Assembly: GCF_011299615.1 (NCBI RefSeq)
Contig: NZ_CP049861.1
Span: 1,922,001-1,986,000, forward strand
Direction of reading: 5' to 3'
Length of the DNA: 64,000 bases
From: Erysipelothrix sp. HDW6C
Lineage (GTDB): Bacteria; Bacillota_I; Bacilli_A; Erysipelotrichales; Erysipelotrichaceae
The stretch's first letter is position 1, and the number at the start of each line of letters is the position of its first letter. This document shows positions 52,651-63,367 of the stretch, in pieces. The notes below the pieces were generated by a model, which had not been told where the DNA came from, did not search any database, and saw only the letters and a list, made by a program, of their open reading frames with translations. A program made the translations under genes and the position numbers.

Positions 52651-53664
52651 TTATTGTCCAACGACAATATCTTTCCAAGCTTTTAAGTTGGCATCTTTTT
52701 GTTCGGCTGCCCAATCAAAGTCATATTCCAATAACTTGATATCTGCAAGTGGTTGAAGTCCTTCAGGTGCTTCGACATCATCACGGATTGAACGACGGCT
52801 TAGTTTGTTTGACATAAACTCTTGTGTTTCTTTACTTAATACGAAATCAACAAATGTTTGTGCATTATCAAGGTTCTTAGCACCTCGAATGATTGCCACG
52901 CCATCGGGAACAGCAGACGTTCCTTCATCGGGATACACAAGTTTTACAGGTGCACCGTTGAGAACATATTTTACGGCTTCTTTTTCAAGTGTTAACCCAA
53001 CAGCATATTCGCCATCAGCTACACCTTTATAGACTCCTGATGAGTTTGAGACAATTTTGCTGTCAAGGTTAGCGTAGAATTCTTTAATGAAGTCCCAACC
53101 ACCAGTATCTTTACCATAGGCTTGGACCATTGTCGCCATGATTGTATAAGCAGAACCACTCTTGGCAGGGTCAGCCATTGCAATTTGTCCCTTGAATTGT
53201 GGATCGGTCATATCCTTCCATGACTTGGGTGCATTCTCTTCAGAAACAAGATTCGTGTTATACATCATCACCATTGGAAGTGGGCTTTCACCAATCCACT
53301 TGTATTCTGGATCATAATATTTTGCATCAACATGTTCTAATTCTTTGGATTGGTAGGGTTGGAAATATTCAGTATACGATGCTAATGACTCTGCACCACC
53401 ACCCCAGACAACATCACCTTGAGCATTACCGTCTTCCGATTCAACACGTTTGAGTAATTCTCCAGTACCAGCAGCAACAATCTCTACTTTGATACCTGTC
53501 TTTTCCTCAAATTCTTTGACTACTGAGTTAATTGTTTCGGCTGGATGAGGTGAATAAATCGTAAGTGTTTTACTTCCTTCTCCACCATCATTACCACCGG
53601 ATGAACATGCGGTTAATGCGAGTGCAACAATCGCGATCATCATTACTTTGAAGTACTTTTTCAT
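52651..53664 (-). CDS. Afu/Fbp-type ABC binding lipoprotein lacking the ferric Tyr pair
   Basis: The 337-residue protein has a signal peptide with lipobox LTAC, a type II binding fold with the family segment TLTIYSPHPAETINSV, and GDVVWGGGAESL. In ferric-binding FbpA proteins the GEVAIGL segment is followed by a Tyr-Tyr pair. Here it reads GEYAVGLTLEKEAV, with no Tyr pair, so iron is improbable. AfuA-like proteins of this fold bind hexose phosphates, and context (cre site, phosphohexomutase, HAD phosphatase) agrees. Phosphonate or polyamine ligands remain possible. Confidence 0.87.
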   Translation of the reverse strand: MKKYFKVMMIAIVALALTACSSGGNDGGEGSKTLTIYSPHPAETINSVVKEFEEKTGIKVEIVAAGTGELLKRVESEDGNAQGDVVWGGGAESLASYTEYFQPYQSKELEHVDAKYYDPEYKWIGESPLPMVMMYNTNLVSEENAPKSWKDMTDPQFKGQIAMADPAKSGSAYTIMATMVQAYGKDTGGWDFIKEFYANLDSKIVSNSSGVYKGVADGEYAVGLTLEKEAVKYVLNGAPVKLVYPDEGTSAVPDGVAIIRGAKNLDNAQTFVDFVLSKETQEFMSNKLSRRSIRDDVEAPEGLQPLADIKLLEYDFDWAAEQKDANLKAWKDIVVGQ

Positions 53665-53675
53665 TTGATTCCTCC

Positions 53676-53689
53676 TGTAAGCGCTTCGA
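53676..53689. promoter_or_regulatory. cre-like (CcpA) site in the leader of the binding-protein gene
   Basis: TGTAAGCGCTTCGA matches the palindromic cre TGTAAGCGCTTACA at 12 of 14 bases, immediately upstream of the AGGAGG. It suggests carbon catabolite repression of the importer operon. Confidence 0.6.
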
Positions 53690-53706
53690 CTAACTAAAGA
53701 TTACCA

Positions 53707-53734
53707 TTGATACCTATTCTGTACAATCGTACAA
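53707..53734 (-). promoter_or_regulatory. Promoter of the importer operon with overlapping palindrome
   Basis: The minus strand reads TTGTAC (53729-53734), 16 bp, TATCAA (53707-53712). The palindrome TGTAC-aatc-GTACA (53720-53733) overlaps the -35 and may be the site for the AraC-type regulator. Confidence 0.5.
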
Positions 53735-53815
53735 AACGGTCATTTTGTTTAAAAAACAGGACAAAGATTGTAATCGCTATCAATTGCTTGTAATTTATAG
53801 GTAGGAGGAACACCT

Positions 53816-55216
53816 ATGATTAAATTTGGTACTGGGGGATGGCGCGCTATAATTGCAGATGCCTTCACCAAAGAGAATGTGCAAATTCTTGCTCAAGCAG
53901 TTGTTAAAGAATTGAGTAAAAAAGAAATCGTAATTGGTTTTGATCGCCGCTTCTTATCCGATATTGCGGCACAATGGTTGGCTGAAGTATTCGCTGGAAA
54001 TGGTATCCATGTTTATTTTATTAAGCGTGCAGTTCCAACGCCGATGATTATGTTTGCTACCGAATCACTAAAACTTGATTACGGACTCGCGGTAACAGCA
54101 AGCCATAATCCGGCAATATACAATGGAATTAAAGTCTTTACGTACGGCGGTAGGGATGCTACACAAGAAGTGACCGCAGTCCTTCAAAAGAACACCGAAA
54201 CAAATGATCCTGTTTCCGTGATGGACTTTGAAACTGGTATTAAAGAAGGATTGATTGAGTATTACAACCCTCAAAACGAGTATATTGATGCCGTACTTAA
54301 CTTTGTAGACACCGAAGCAATTCGTAAAGCACAGCTCAGTGTGCTCGTAGATACCATGTTTGGAGTATCGAAGACTTCACTTTCAATCATTCTCAACACA
54401 ACGCGCTGTGATGTTGATATTATCAATGATCGCCACGATACATTGTTTGGTGGGAAACTTCCCTCACCTGCATCCACAACACTGCATAAACTTAGTGATT
54501 TGGTACGAGAAAATCATTATGATATTGGAATCGCTACAGACGGTGATGCAGACCGGATTGGTATTATCGATGAAAATGGACGGTTCATTCATCCCAATCT
54601 GTTGATAGCGCTAATCTATCGCTACCTCCTTGTAGAAAAAGGATGGCATGGCCCTGCTGTTCGAAACTTGTCAACAACTCATTTGATTGATAAAATCGCT
54701 GCAAAGTATGGTCAATATGTCGTCGAGACGCCGGTTGGGTTTAAACACATTACTGAAGGCATGGATGAGAGTGGTGCAATCATTGGTGGTGAATCGAGTG
54801 GGGGGCTTACCATCGCAGGGCACATAAAAGGGAAAGATGGTATTTTCGCAGCAACGCTTCTCGTTGAAATGATTGCTGTTACCGGAAAGAAAATTGGCCA
54901 ATTGGTTAACGAACTTTATCAAGAATTTGGAGATTTGTATAATGATGAGCGTGACTACAGTTTCACCCTGGCAACACGTGAGCGTATTGAAACACTCTTG
55001 TTTGCAGACCGTGCCTTGCCAGACTTTGAAAAAGAAGTCGATCGCATCTCTTATATGGATGGTCTCAAGGTATACTTCAAAGATAACTCATGGATTAGTG
55101 CACGATTCTCTGGAACCGAACCGCTCATACGGATTTTCGTTGAATCGGATAGCAATCGCGAAAACCTTCGTCTCATCGAAATATTAGAGAAATTCCTAGA
55201 CATAAAAGGAAACTAG
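53816..55216 (+). CDS. Alpha-D-phosphohexomutase (phosphoglucomutase/phosphomannomutase)
   Basis: The 466-residue enzyme has the catalytic Ser loop TASHNP (about 95), metal loop DGDADR (about 240), sugar loop GGESSGG (about 323) and phosphate loop FSGTEP (about 430). It interconverts hexose 1- and 6-phosphates. The PGM versus PMM specificity is not set by these loops. AGGAGG precedes the ATG. It is divergent from the importer operon and may process what that operon brings in. Confidence 0.93.
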   Translation: MIKFGTGGWRAIIADAFTKENVQILAQAVVKELSKKEIVIGFDRRFLSDIAAQWLAEVFAGNGIHVYFIKRAVPTPMIMFATESLKLDYGLAVTASHNPAIYNGIKVFTYGGRDATQEVTAVLQKNTETNDPVSVMDFETGIKEGLIEYYNPQNEYIDAVLNFVDTEAIRKAQLSVLVDTMFGVSKTSLSIILNTTRCDVDIINDRHDTLFGGKLPSPASTTLHKLSDLVRENHYDIGIATDGDADRIGIIDENGRFIHPNLLIALIYRYLLVEKGWHGPAVRNLSTTHLIDKIAAKYGQYVVETPVGFKHITEGMDESGAIIGGESSGGLTIAGHIKGKDGIFAATLLVEMIAVTGKKIGQLVNELYQEFGDLYNDERDYSFTLATRERIETLLFADRALPDFEKEVDRISYMDGLKVYFKDNSWISARFSGTEPLIRIFVESDSNRENLRLIEILEKFLDIKGN

Positions 55217-55240
55217 AGCGAATCTAGTTTCCTTTTTTTA
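55207..55240 (+). terminator. Terminator of the phosphohexomutase gene
   Basis: AGGAAACTAGA and TCTAGTTTCCT flank a short loop and end in a T run that overlaps the end of the next gene. Confidence 0.85.
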
Positions 55241-55843
55241 GATGAGATGAACATTTTTTAGATAGTGACGGAAGAGCGTCAGATTCCCGTTGTATTGGTA
55301 AGCATACATTCCTACTGATTCAGCGGCCTTTGTATTGGCTCCCAAATCATCCACAAATAAGCACTCTTCTGCGATGAGTTTGTTTGAATCCAATAGGTAT
55401 TCATAAATTCGAATGTCCGGCTTGGATATATGGATATCTGCGGAAATGAGCAGGCCATCAAAGTATTGGAATACTTCATAGGTATCTTTGTATGAGTGGA
55501 AGCGGTCGGCAGCATTTGAACACAGGTAGATGCCATACCCCTTCTCTTTAAGTTCTTTGATAAGTTCAAGCATATCCAATCGTGGTACCTTGTGCAAGTG
55601 CCATGTATTAAGAATGTCACGAATTAGCGTGTGATATTCGACAGGTGCACTCTTAAGCAACCCATCTTTTGCTTCATCAAAGGACACATCCCCATTATCA
55701 AGTTGTGACCATAACGTGTTTCCAAAGATTAAATCCTTCAATGCTTTTATTACTTTCATATCATCTGTGTATTGCGATAACATGTAATCTGGGCTAAAGT
55801 CCATAAGAACATTTCCCATGTCAAATATAAAATTTTGAATCAT
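55238..55843 (-). CDS. HAD-family phosphatase (YihX-like)
   Basis: The 201-residue subfamily IA HAD protein has motif I FDMGNVLMDF, with GN where DG is common. Motif II is LCSNA, Lys is in HISKPDIRIYEYLL, and motif IV is FVDDLGAN. The FDMGNVL motif and size match YihX, an alpha-glucose-1-phosphate phosphatase. It converges with the phosphohexomutase gene, a suggestive pairing. AAAGGAG precedes the start. Confidence 0.85.
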   Translation of the reverse strand: MIQNFIFDMGNVLMDFSPDYMLSQYTDDMKVIKALKDLIFGNTLWSQLDNGDVSFDEAKDGLLKSAPVEYHTLIRDILNTWHLHKVPRLDMLELIKELKEKGYGIYLCSNAADRFHSYKDTYEVFQYFDGLLISADIHISKPDIRIYEYLLDSNKLIAEECLFVDDLGANTKAAESVGMYAYQYNGNLTLFRHYLKNVHLI

Positions 55844-55919
55844 GTTTGGCTCCTTTTGTCTGTACCATCAATTATACACGATTTGAACATATGATAAATT
55901 AGATATCTGAAGTTGCATA

Positions 55920-55950
55920 AAAAAAAGACACTTACAAGAATGTAAGTGTC
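55920..55950 (-). terminator. Terminator of the pdh operon
   Basis: AGACACTTACA pairs with TGTAAGTGTCT, with a T run on the minus strand. Confidence 0.9.
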
Positions 55951-55956
55951 TCAATT

Positions 55957-57363
55957 TTAGATATGAATTGGCAATCCAAGTGATAACTCAGATGCATCCA
56001 TGACTGTTTCAGCCAATGTTGGGTGAGCATGAATTGTTAATGATAAATCTTCAACGTTCATACGTGTTTCAACAGCTAATCCAATTTCAGCAATAACGTC
56101 ACTTGCTCCGACTCCAGCTACTTGTCCACCTAAGAGTAGACCTGTTTCTTTGTCTGTAATTAAACGGACAAATCCTTCAGTTGCATTGAGGGATAACGCA
56201 CGACCGTTTCCACCGAATGGGAACTTCGAAACTTTAACCGTTAAACCTTGGTCTTTTGCTTCTTTTTCTGTTAAACCAACAGTTGCAAGTTCAGGGTCTG
56301 TAAAGCAAACTGCAGGGATAGCAACGTAGTCAATGACAACGTTTTCACCGGCAATAACTTCTGCAGCAATCTTCGCTTCGTATGAAGCTTTGTGTGCAAG
56401 TGCAGCTCCTGGAACAATATCTCCAATTGCGAAGATGTGTGATTGACTTGTACGACCTTGGTTATCAACATTGATAAGTCCACGATCATTCATTTCAACT
56501 CCAGCAACTTGCAATCCAAGATCATCTGTATTTGGACGACGTCCAACAGTAACCATGACAAAATCAGCGTTTACTGTATGTGGTTTTCCGTCGACTTCAT
56601 AGACAACTTCAACACCATCTTTTGTTTCTTTGGCTTCTTTAGCCATTGCATTGTTAACAATTGTTACATTCTTTTTCGCAAATTCGTTCTCAACAAGTTT
56701 GATCATGTCGCGGTCGAATTGTGGCAAGATTGTTGGTGCACCTTCAAGGATTGTAATTTCAGTACCTAAGTTTGCGTAAACTCCAGCTAACTCACTACCG
56801 ATATATCCTCCACCAATAACAACAAGTTTTTTAGGGATTTCTTTTAAGTTCAATCCACCTGTTGAATCGATGATACGTTTTCCAAATTTGAAACCTTTGA
56901 TTTCAATTGGACGACTTCCTGTTGCAATGATTGCATTTTTGAAAGTGTAAGATTGTGCATCGTCACCATTAACAACACGTAATTGATGTGTATCGTTAAA
57001 GAATGCGGTACCTTTGATAATTTCAACTTTATTCTTTTTAAGAAGTCCAGCTACTCCTGTTGTAAGTGTCTTAACAACTTTTGTATCTTTCCATTCTTGT
57101 GTTTTTGCAAAATCGATATGAACATTTTCTGATGTGATACCGAATGCCGTTGAGTCTAATGACTCACGGTAACGGTGTCCAGCATTGATTAATGCTTTTG
57201 AAGGAATACATCCAACATTCAAACATACACCACCAATTGCATCTTTTTCAATAATTGCTACTTTTTTCCCGAGTTGTGCTGCGCGAATTGCGGCAACATA
57301 TCCTCCAGGACCTGACCCGATAACAACTGTATCGAGTTCTAATGCTAAATCTCCAACTACCAT
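55957..57363 (-). CDS. lpdA: Dihydrolipoamide dehydrogenase (E3)
   Basis: The 468-residue flavoprotein has FAD motif [10 protein letters not shown], the redox-active disulfide CLNVGC, NAD motif [11 protein letters not shown] and the catalytic His-Glu in HAHPTLAET. It reoxidises dihydrolipoamide on E2 and makes NADH. It is the last gene of the pyruvate dehydrogenase operon, 18 bases after pdhC. AGAAGGACGG precedes the ATG. Confidence 0.97.
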   Translation of the reverse strand: MVVGDLALELDTVVIGSGPGGYVAAIRAAQLGKKVAIIEKDAIGGVCLNVGCIPSKALINAGHRYRESLDSTAFGITSENVHIDFAKTQEWKDTKVVKTLTTGVAGLLKKNKVEIIKGTAFFNDTHQLRVVNGDDAQSYTFKNAIIATGSRPIEIKGFKFGKRIIDSTGGLNLKEIPKKLVVIGGGYIGSELAGVYANLGTEITILEGAPTILPQFDRDMIKLVENEFAKKNVTIVNNAMAKEAKETKDGVEVVYEVDGKPHTVNADFVMVTVGRRPNTDDLGLQVAGVEMNDRGLINVDNQGRTSQSHIFAIGDIVPGAALAHKASYEAKIAAEVIAGENVVIDYVAIPAVCFTDPELATVGLTEKEAKDQGLTVKVSKFPFGGNGRALSLNATEGFVRLITDKETGLLLGGQVAGVGASDVIAEIGLAVETRMNVEDLSLTIHAHPTLAETVMDASELSLGLPIHI

Positions 57364-57381
57364 GTGTTTACCGTCCTTCTA

Positions 57382-58998
57382 TTAAGATTCCATCAAGAGA
57401 AGCTCTGGATTGCTCAAGAGGCGTTTCACTTCGTTCATCGCCATTTGTGCAGTCATACCATCGATAATACGGTGGTCAAAGCTCAATGATAATGCTAAGA
57501 CATTACCAACACCAAGTGTACCGTCTTCAAGTACTACTGGTTTCTTGTCGATACGTCCAACACCAAGGATTGCAACTTCTGGGAAGTTAATGATTGGTGT
57601 AAACCATAGACCACGTGCTGAACCAATATTTGAAATTGTGATTGTTCCATCACGCATATCTGCTAATGCTAATTTGTTATCATTTGCATCTTTTGCAAGT
57701 GATGTAATTTCTTTAGCGATTGTAAAGAGACCTTTTGAGTCTGCGTTTTTGATATTTGGTACATATAAACCATGCGGTGTATCTGCAGCAAATCCAATGT
57801 TAAAGTAGTTTTTATAGACAATTTCATTTGTCTTGTCATCAACACTACTGTTCAATACTGGGTACTTACGTACAACAGCAACCAACGCTTTAACAACGTA
57901 TGGTAAGAATGTCAATTTTGCATCTTGTGCTGCGGCAACATCTTTGAATTTCTTGCGATGATTTACAAGTTCTGTAACATCAACTTCATCGAATAATGTA
58001 ACATGTGGTGCTTCGCGTTTGCTTGTAACCATTGCTTTAGCGATTGCACGACGTGTTGGTGACATTGCTTCACGTGTTTCTGATCCAGCAGCTGTAACAG
58101 TCGCTTTGACAGCTGCTTTTGGTGCTTCTGTAGTTGCTTGTGTTGTTGCTGATGGTGCGATTGCTTCTGGTGCGAATGTTGCTTCAGTTGTTTGAACTGG
58201 GGCTCCACCTGCTAAGAATGCATCGACATCTGATTTACGAATATGACCATGTTTACCTGTTGCAGCAACTTGTGTTAAGTCTACACCTTTTTCACGTGCA
58301 TAACGACGTACTGAAGGCATTGCTAAGATACGGCCATCGATTGAGTTATCAGCGTATGTTGTTCCGTTTCCGGCTTTTTCTCCAACAGGTGCACTCACTG
58401 CAGGTGCAGGAGTTGTTGCTGCCGGTGCTGGAGCATGAGTGCCACCAGCTGTTGTAATTTCAACAAGTGCATCACCAACAGTTGATACTGTTCCAGGTGT
58501 TACTAAGATTTTAGCAATTGTTCCTGATACAGGTGATGGGATTTCTTGAACGAGTTTATCATTTTGGATTTCTAACATTGGTGCATCTTCAGTGACTGTA
58601 TCACCTTCTTTTACGAACCATTGTACGATTTCACCTTCTGCAATACCTTCGCCAACATCTGGCATGTTGAATACAAAGTTTGCAGATGCTGTTGCAGCAG
58701 GTGCTTGAGCAGCTGGTGTTGGTGCAGGTGCTGCTTCAGCGTGGGCAACAGGTGCGCCACCTTCAGTAGCAAATTCGACCAAGTCGTCACCTACTGATGA
58801 CACAGTTCCTGGTTGAACTAAAATCTTTGAAACTGTACCTGTAACAGGTGATGGGATTTCTTGTACTAATTTATCGTTTTGGATTTCAAGTAGTGGCTCA
58901 TCTTCTTTGATGGAGTCCCCTTCTTTAACAAACCATTGTACGATTTCACCTTCAGCGATTCCTTCACCGACATCAGGCATTTTAAATTTGAATGACAT
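57382..58998 (-). CDS. pdhC: Dihydrolipoamide acetyltransferase E2 with two lipoyl domains
   Basis: The 538-residue protein has two nearly identical lipoyl domains (about 1-80 and 110-190), each with the lipoylated Lys in [15 protein letters not shown]. Ala/Pro-rich linkers separate them. An E3-binding domain follows (about 225-262, [16 protein letters not shown]) and then the catalytic domain with the acetyltransferase motif FDHRIIDG near the end. It carries acetyl groups between E1 and CoA. The duplicated lipoyl domain is common in some Firmicutes. Confidence 0.96.
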   Translation of the reverse strand: MSFKFKMPDVGEGIAEGEIVQWFVKEGDSIKEDEPLLEIQNDKLVQEIPSPVTGTVSKILVQPGTVSSVGDDLVEFATEGGAPVAHAEAAPAPTPAAQAPAATASANFVFNMPDVGEGIAEGEIVQWFVKEGDTVTEDAPMLEIQNDKLVQEIPSPVSGTIAKILVTPGTVSTVGDALVEITTAGGTHAPAPAATTPAPAVSAPVGEKAGNGTTYADNSIDGRILAMPSVRRYAREKGVDLTQVAATGKHGHIRKSDVDAFLAGGAPVQTTEATFAPEAIAPSATTQATTEAPKAAVKATVTAAGSETREAMSPTRRAIAKAMVTSKREAPHVTLFDEVDVTELVNHRKKFKDVAAAQDAKLTFLPYVVKALVAVVRKYPVLNSSVDDKTNEIVYKNYFNIGFAADTPHGLYVPNIKNADSKGLFTIAKEITSLAKDANDNKLALADMRDGTITISNIGSARGLWFTPIINFPEVAILGVGRIDKKPVVLEDGTLGVGNVLALSLSFDHRIIDGMTAQMAMNEVKRLLSNPELLLMES

Positions 58999-59016
58999 AA
59001 TTTGTGGCCTCCTCTA

Positions 59017-59996
59017 TTAGTCGAAGTTTACTGTTTCGCGAACTTTTACAGCAATATCTTCTGCGTTTGGTAACCAATCAGCTTCTGCAAGACCGAATGG
59101 GAATACTGTATCCGGTGCGGCAACACGACCAATTGGAGCTTTAAGTGTTAAGATTGCACGTTCGGCAATTTCTGCCATAACAGTGACACCAACACCTGCT
59201 TGACGTTGTGCTTCTTGCACGACAACCAAGCGGCCAGTTTTTTCAACAGATGCAACGATTGTTTCGATATCAATTGGTGAAACAGTACGCAAGTCGATAA
59301 CCTCAACTGAGATTCCTTCTGCTGCGAGTGTTTCAGCTGTCTTAATTGCTTCACGAACCATATATCCGTAAGTTACGATTGTTACATCAGTTCCTTCAGT
59401 AACGATATTTGCTTTACCCAATGGAATTGTGTAGTAGCCTTCTGGAACTTCGTCACGGAATGAACGGTATAATTTCATGTGCTCTAAGTAAACAACTGGA
59501 TCATTGTCTTCGATTGCAGCAAGTAATAAACCTTTTGCATCGTAAGGGTTTGATGGAATAACTACCTTAATACCAGGTGTTTGTGCCATTAAGCCTTCCA
59601 AGTTGTCTGAGTGAAGTTCAGGAGTATGAACACCACCACCGAATGGTGAGCGAATTGTAATTGGCATGTTACGTGTATTACCTAAACGGTAACGTGTACG
59701 TGCCATTTGAGCTACGATTGAGTCCATAACTTCAAATACAAAACCAAAGAATTGTACTTCAGGAATAGGTCGGAATTTTTCCAATGCAAGTCCGATTGCT
59801 AAACCACCAATTCCAGATTCAGCTAAAGGTGTATCGAATACACGGTCTTCACCATGTTTCTCTTGAAGTCCATCAGTTGCGCGGAATACTCCACCATTTT
59901 TCCCAACGTCTTCTCCGAAAATCAATGTATTTTCATCACGTTCAAGGGCAATATCAAGCGCTTCTGTAATGGCTTGGATCATTGTTAATTGTGCCA

Positions 59997-59997
<1 letters not shown>
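59017..59997 (-). CDS. pdhB: Pyruvate dehydrogenase E1 beta subunit
   Basis: The 326-residue transketolase-fold protein has [19 protein letters not shown] (split motif), PLAESGIGG, and [16 protein letters not shown] at the substrate site. Its ATG overlaps the pdhA stop by one base (TAATG). It forms the alpha2-beta2 E1 that decarboxylates pyruvate. Confidence 0.97.
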
Positions 59998-61172
<1,175 letters not shown>

Positions 61173-61177
61173 CTATA

Positions 61178-61206
61178 AATGTACCATGTAACAGGGTTTC
61201 ATTCAA
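61178..61206 (-). promoter_or_regulatory. Promoter of pdhA
   Basis: The minus strand reads TTGAAT (61201-61206), 17 bp, TACATT (61178-61183) with an extended TGG. This allows pdh to be transcribed independently of lplA just upstream. Confidence 0.5.
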
Positions 61207-61250
61207 TGATAATGATGTGTTTCGTGTGAATTCTTTCCGATAAATCACAA

Positions 61251-62237
61251 TTAATCAAACATTAACGATAAAAGTTCTTCTTGTGTAATCATTCCGAAAT
61301 ATTTCTTAAGTTCAAGACCACTTAATACAGCAGCAACATCTGCTCTGTGGAATCGAACACCCTGAAGACGCGCTTCAACTTCCGCAACATCTTCAACGCC
61401 CAAATAGTCACCAATGAACCGAACGGATTGAATCCGACCTTCGTTAACATCCATCAACAACTCAACTTTTCCCCCAGGGAAACGGTTGCTGTTTTTGAGA
61501 TTAAACTCGGGTGAGTAACCGTAAATCCAATCCCAGGTACCAAAACGGTTGACTGCCTCGTACTCAATCTTTGCGAGGTCGGCATCTGTAAGCACAATCT
61601 CTGCATCCTTACCTTCATTGGATAAGTAGTATTGCAACGAATCCCAAAAATCTTGGAGTGTTGTTCCCTCAGGGAGGTGTTCTTTGATGTTTGTAACTCG
61701 CGAACGTACTGATTTCACACCTTTTGAGGTTATCTTGTCAGGACTTACATTTAAGGCATCGACAAGATCTTCAACATTCACATCAAACATCAGTGTCCCA
61801 TGATGCATCAATTTTCCGTTTGCCATGCGTTGTGCATTCCCAGATATTTTGAGGCCATCCAACAAAATATCATTGCGTCCGGATGCTTCTGCACTGACAC
61901 CCATACTTGCTAAGGCATCGATAATTGGTTGCACATATTTCTTGTAATTTACTTTACCCGGGTCATCCACATTGATAACAAAGGTAAAGTTCAAATTACC
62001 AAAATCATGATAAACTGCACCACCACCAGAAACACGTCTTGCGACTTTAATGCCGCGTTCATCAATAAACCCTTGATTGATTTCTTCGGCAGTATTTTGG
62101 TTTTTCCCAATAATTACTGACGGCTCATTTTGCCATAAAAAAAAGAAATCTTCATCGCATTCAATCGACTTCATTGCATATTCATCCAATGCTAAATTGA
62201 AGTAAGGATTGGTCGATGGATTCTTTAAATATCTCAT
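61251..62237 (-). CDS. lplA: Lipoate-protein ligase A
   Basis: The 328-residue ligase has NPYFNLALDEYAM, the lipoate-binding motif ARRVSGGGAVYHD, the catalytic Lys in GLKISGNAQR and the C-terminal accessory domain. It attaches salvaged lipoate to the E2 lipoyl lysines encoded next door. Its position just upstream of pdhA suggests that PDH depends on exogenous lipoate. Confidence 0.95.
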   Translation of the reverse strand: MRYLKNPSTNPYFNLALDEYAMKSIECDEDFFFLWQNEPSVIIGKNQNTAEEINQGFIDERGIKVARRVSGGGAVYHDFGNLNFTFVINVDDPGKVNYKKYVQPIIDALASMGVSAEASGRNDILLDGLKISGNAQRMANGKLMHHGTLMFDVNVEDLVDALNVSPDKITSKGVKSVRSRVTNIKEHLPEGTTLQDFWDSLQYYLSNEGKDAEIVLTDADLAKIEYEAVNRFGTWDWIYGYSPEFNLKNSNRFPGGKVELLMDVNEGRIQSVRFIGDYLGVEDVAEVEARLQGVRFHRADVAAVLSGLELKKYFGMITQEELLSLMFD

Positions 62238-62272
62238 AAATAATGCCTCGCTCTCTATTCCCTTGCTCTATC

Positions 62273-62301
62273 ATTCTATAGCCTCATAGTGTATAATTCA
62301 A
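62273..62301 (-). promoter_or_regulatory. Promoter of lplA
   Basis: TTGAAT (62296-62301), 17 bp, TAGAAT (62273-62278) on the minus strand. The -35 overlaps a plus-strand TATAAT (62292-62297) that may serve the next gene. Confidence 0.55.
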
Positions 62302-62357
62302 TAAAAGTAACCGAATTCATTTGTTATGTTTTTGACAACTATCAAGGAGAGTTTATT

Positions 62358-62768
62358 ATGGATTTCACATTCGATTTTTCCCTCACTACCCCAGCACTTA
62401 TTTTCCCCGCAATCTCGCTTTTAATGCTCGCATACACAAATCGGTTTGTCGTGCTTGCAGACCTTATTCGCGCTTTATACAATGACAATCAACAACATCC
62501 AAAGCAACAAAATCTTGATCAGATTGCCAACCTTAAATATCGCATGGACGTGATTAAGAAGATGCAAATCTTTGGTGCTGCAAGTTTTATCGTTGCAGTT
62601 ATCAGCATGCTTGTTGCAATGCTAAAAATACCATTTGCATCTGCAGCATTGTTTGCGATAGCCTTAGTCTTACTTGTGATATCCCTTGCCTGTCTCTTAC
62701 GGGAACTTACTGTATCCATTGACGCACTTACTATTCAACTGGATGATATTAGCGACCAAAACAACTAA
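62358..62768 (+). CDS. DUF2721 family membrane protein
   Basis: The 136-residue protein has TM1 about 12-30 (family segment SLLMLAYTNRFVVLADLIR), then a short cytoplasmic loop and two more TM helices. DUF2721 proteins have no assigned function. AAGGAGA (62344-62350) fixes the start at 62358. Confidence 0.8.
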   Translation: MDFTFDFSLTTPALIFPAISLLMLAYTNRFVVLADLIRALYNDNQQHPKQQNLDQIANLKYRMDVIKKMQIFGAASFIVAVISMLVAMLKIPFASAALFAIALVLLVISLACLLRELTVSIDALTIQLDDISDQNN

Positions 62769-62792
62769 AAGGAGCCTCAGCTCCTTTTTTAG
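62768..62792. terminator. Bidirectional terminator
   Basis: AAAGGAGC-ctca-GCTCCTTT with T on both strands, between the DUF2721 and GNAT genes. Confidence 0.85.
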
Positions 62793-63268
62793 TCAAATAC
62801 TTTAACTGCTACCAACTCATCCGAGCAAATTTCTCCTGTTTCTTCGAACCCAAAAGAAGCATACAGTTTTTGGGCGACACTGTTTTCGGGTTCATAGGAA
62901 AGCCAACACGCTTTCGCCTCACCCACGGGTGCAGATTTTATGAATTCCAACACCGCTTCAATTCCTGCTCGGCCGTATCCTTTCCCTTGGCATTTGGCAT
63001 CAATCATATAACGCCACAAGCAATAATTTCCATCTGCAATGGCTGGATCATCAGCATCAATGCGATCATACCCTAACATGACAAAACCAACGGTGTCCTC
63101 GTTATGCTTGAGAGCGTACGGTAAAGCTATCTTATTTTGAATGATCGTTGTATAAGCCTCGATGATACTTTGTTCGTTTGTGGCAACAAAGTCTCTTTGG
63201 GATTCGCTCACTTGGAGATTGCACACCTTCCAAACATTGTCATCATTAATCGGTTCAATTGTTATCAT
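62789..63268 (-). CDS. GNAT family N-acetyltransferase (SpeG/BltD-like)
   Basis: The 159-residue protein has the acetyl-CoA motif MIDAKCQGKGYGRAGIEAVL, and the C-terminal ENSVAQKLYASFGFEETGE of GNAT enzymes. The spermine/spermidine acetyltransferase branch is the nearest style. I start at 63266-63268 because GGAGG is seven bases upstream. A TTG two codons earlier is less likely. Confidence 0.87.
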   Translation of the reverse strand: MITIEPINDDNVWKVCNLQVSESQRDFVATNEQSIIEAYTTIIQNKIALPYALKHNEDTVGFVMLGYDRIDADDPAIADGNYCLWRYMIDAKCQGKGYGRAGIEAVLEFIKSAPVGEAKACWLSYEPENSVAQKLYASFGFEETGEICSDELVAVKVFD

Positions 63269-63318
63269 ATTCAAACCTCCATGGATTAATTATAACAAAA
63301 CATGAATACTATCACTAG

Positions 63319-63351
63319 AAAAAAACACCGTCGTTATTTGTACGGCGGTGT
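63319..63351 (-). terminator. Terminator of the truncated exporter-like gene
   Basis: ACACCGCCG and CGACGGTGT flank a nine-base loop with a T run on the minus strand. Confidence 0.85.
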
Positions 63352-63367
63352 CTTTCATTTCGCTCTT

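Noticed and set aside
52651-53664. Annotation as a ferric iron-binding protein
   Set aside because: The Tyr-Tyr iron ligands expected near the GEVAIGL segment are absent and the context is carbohydrate-related.
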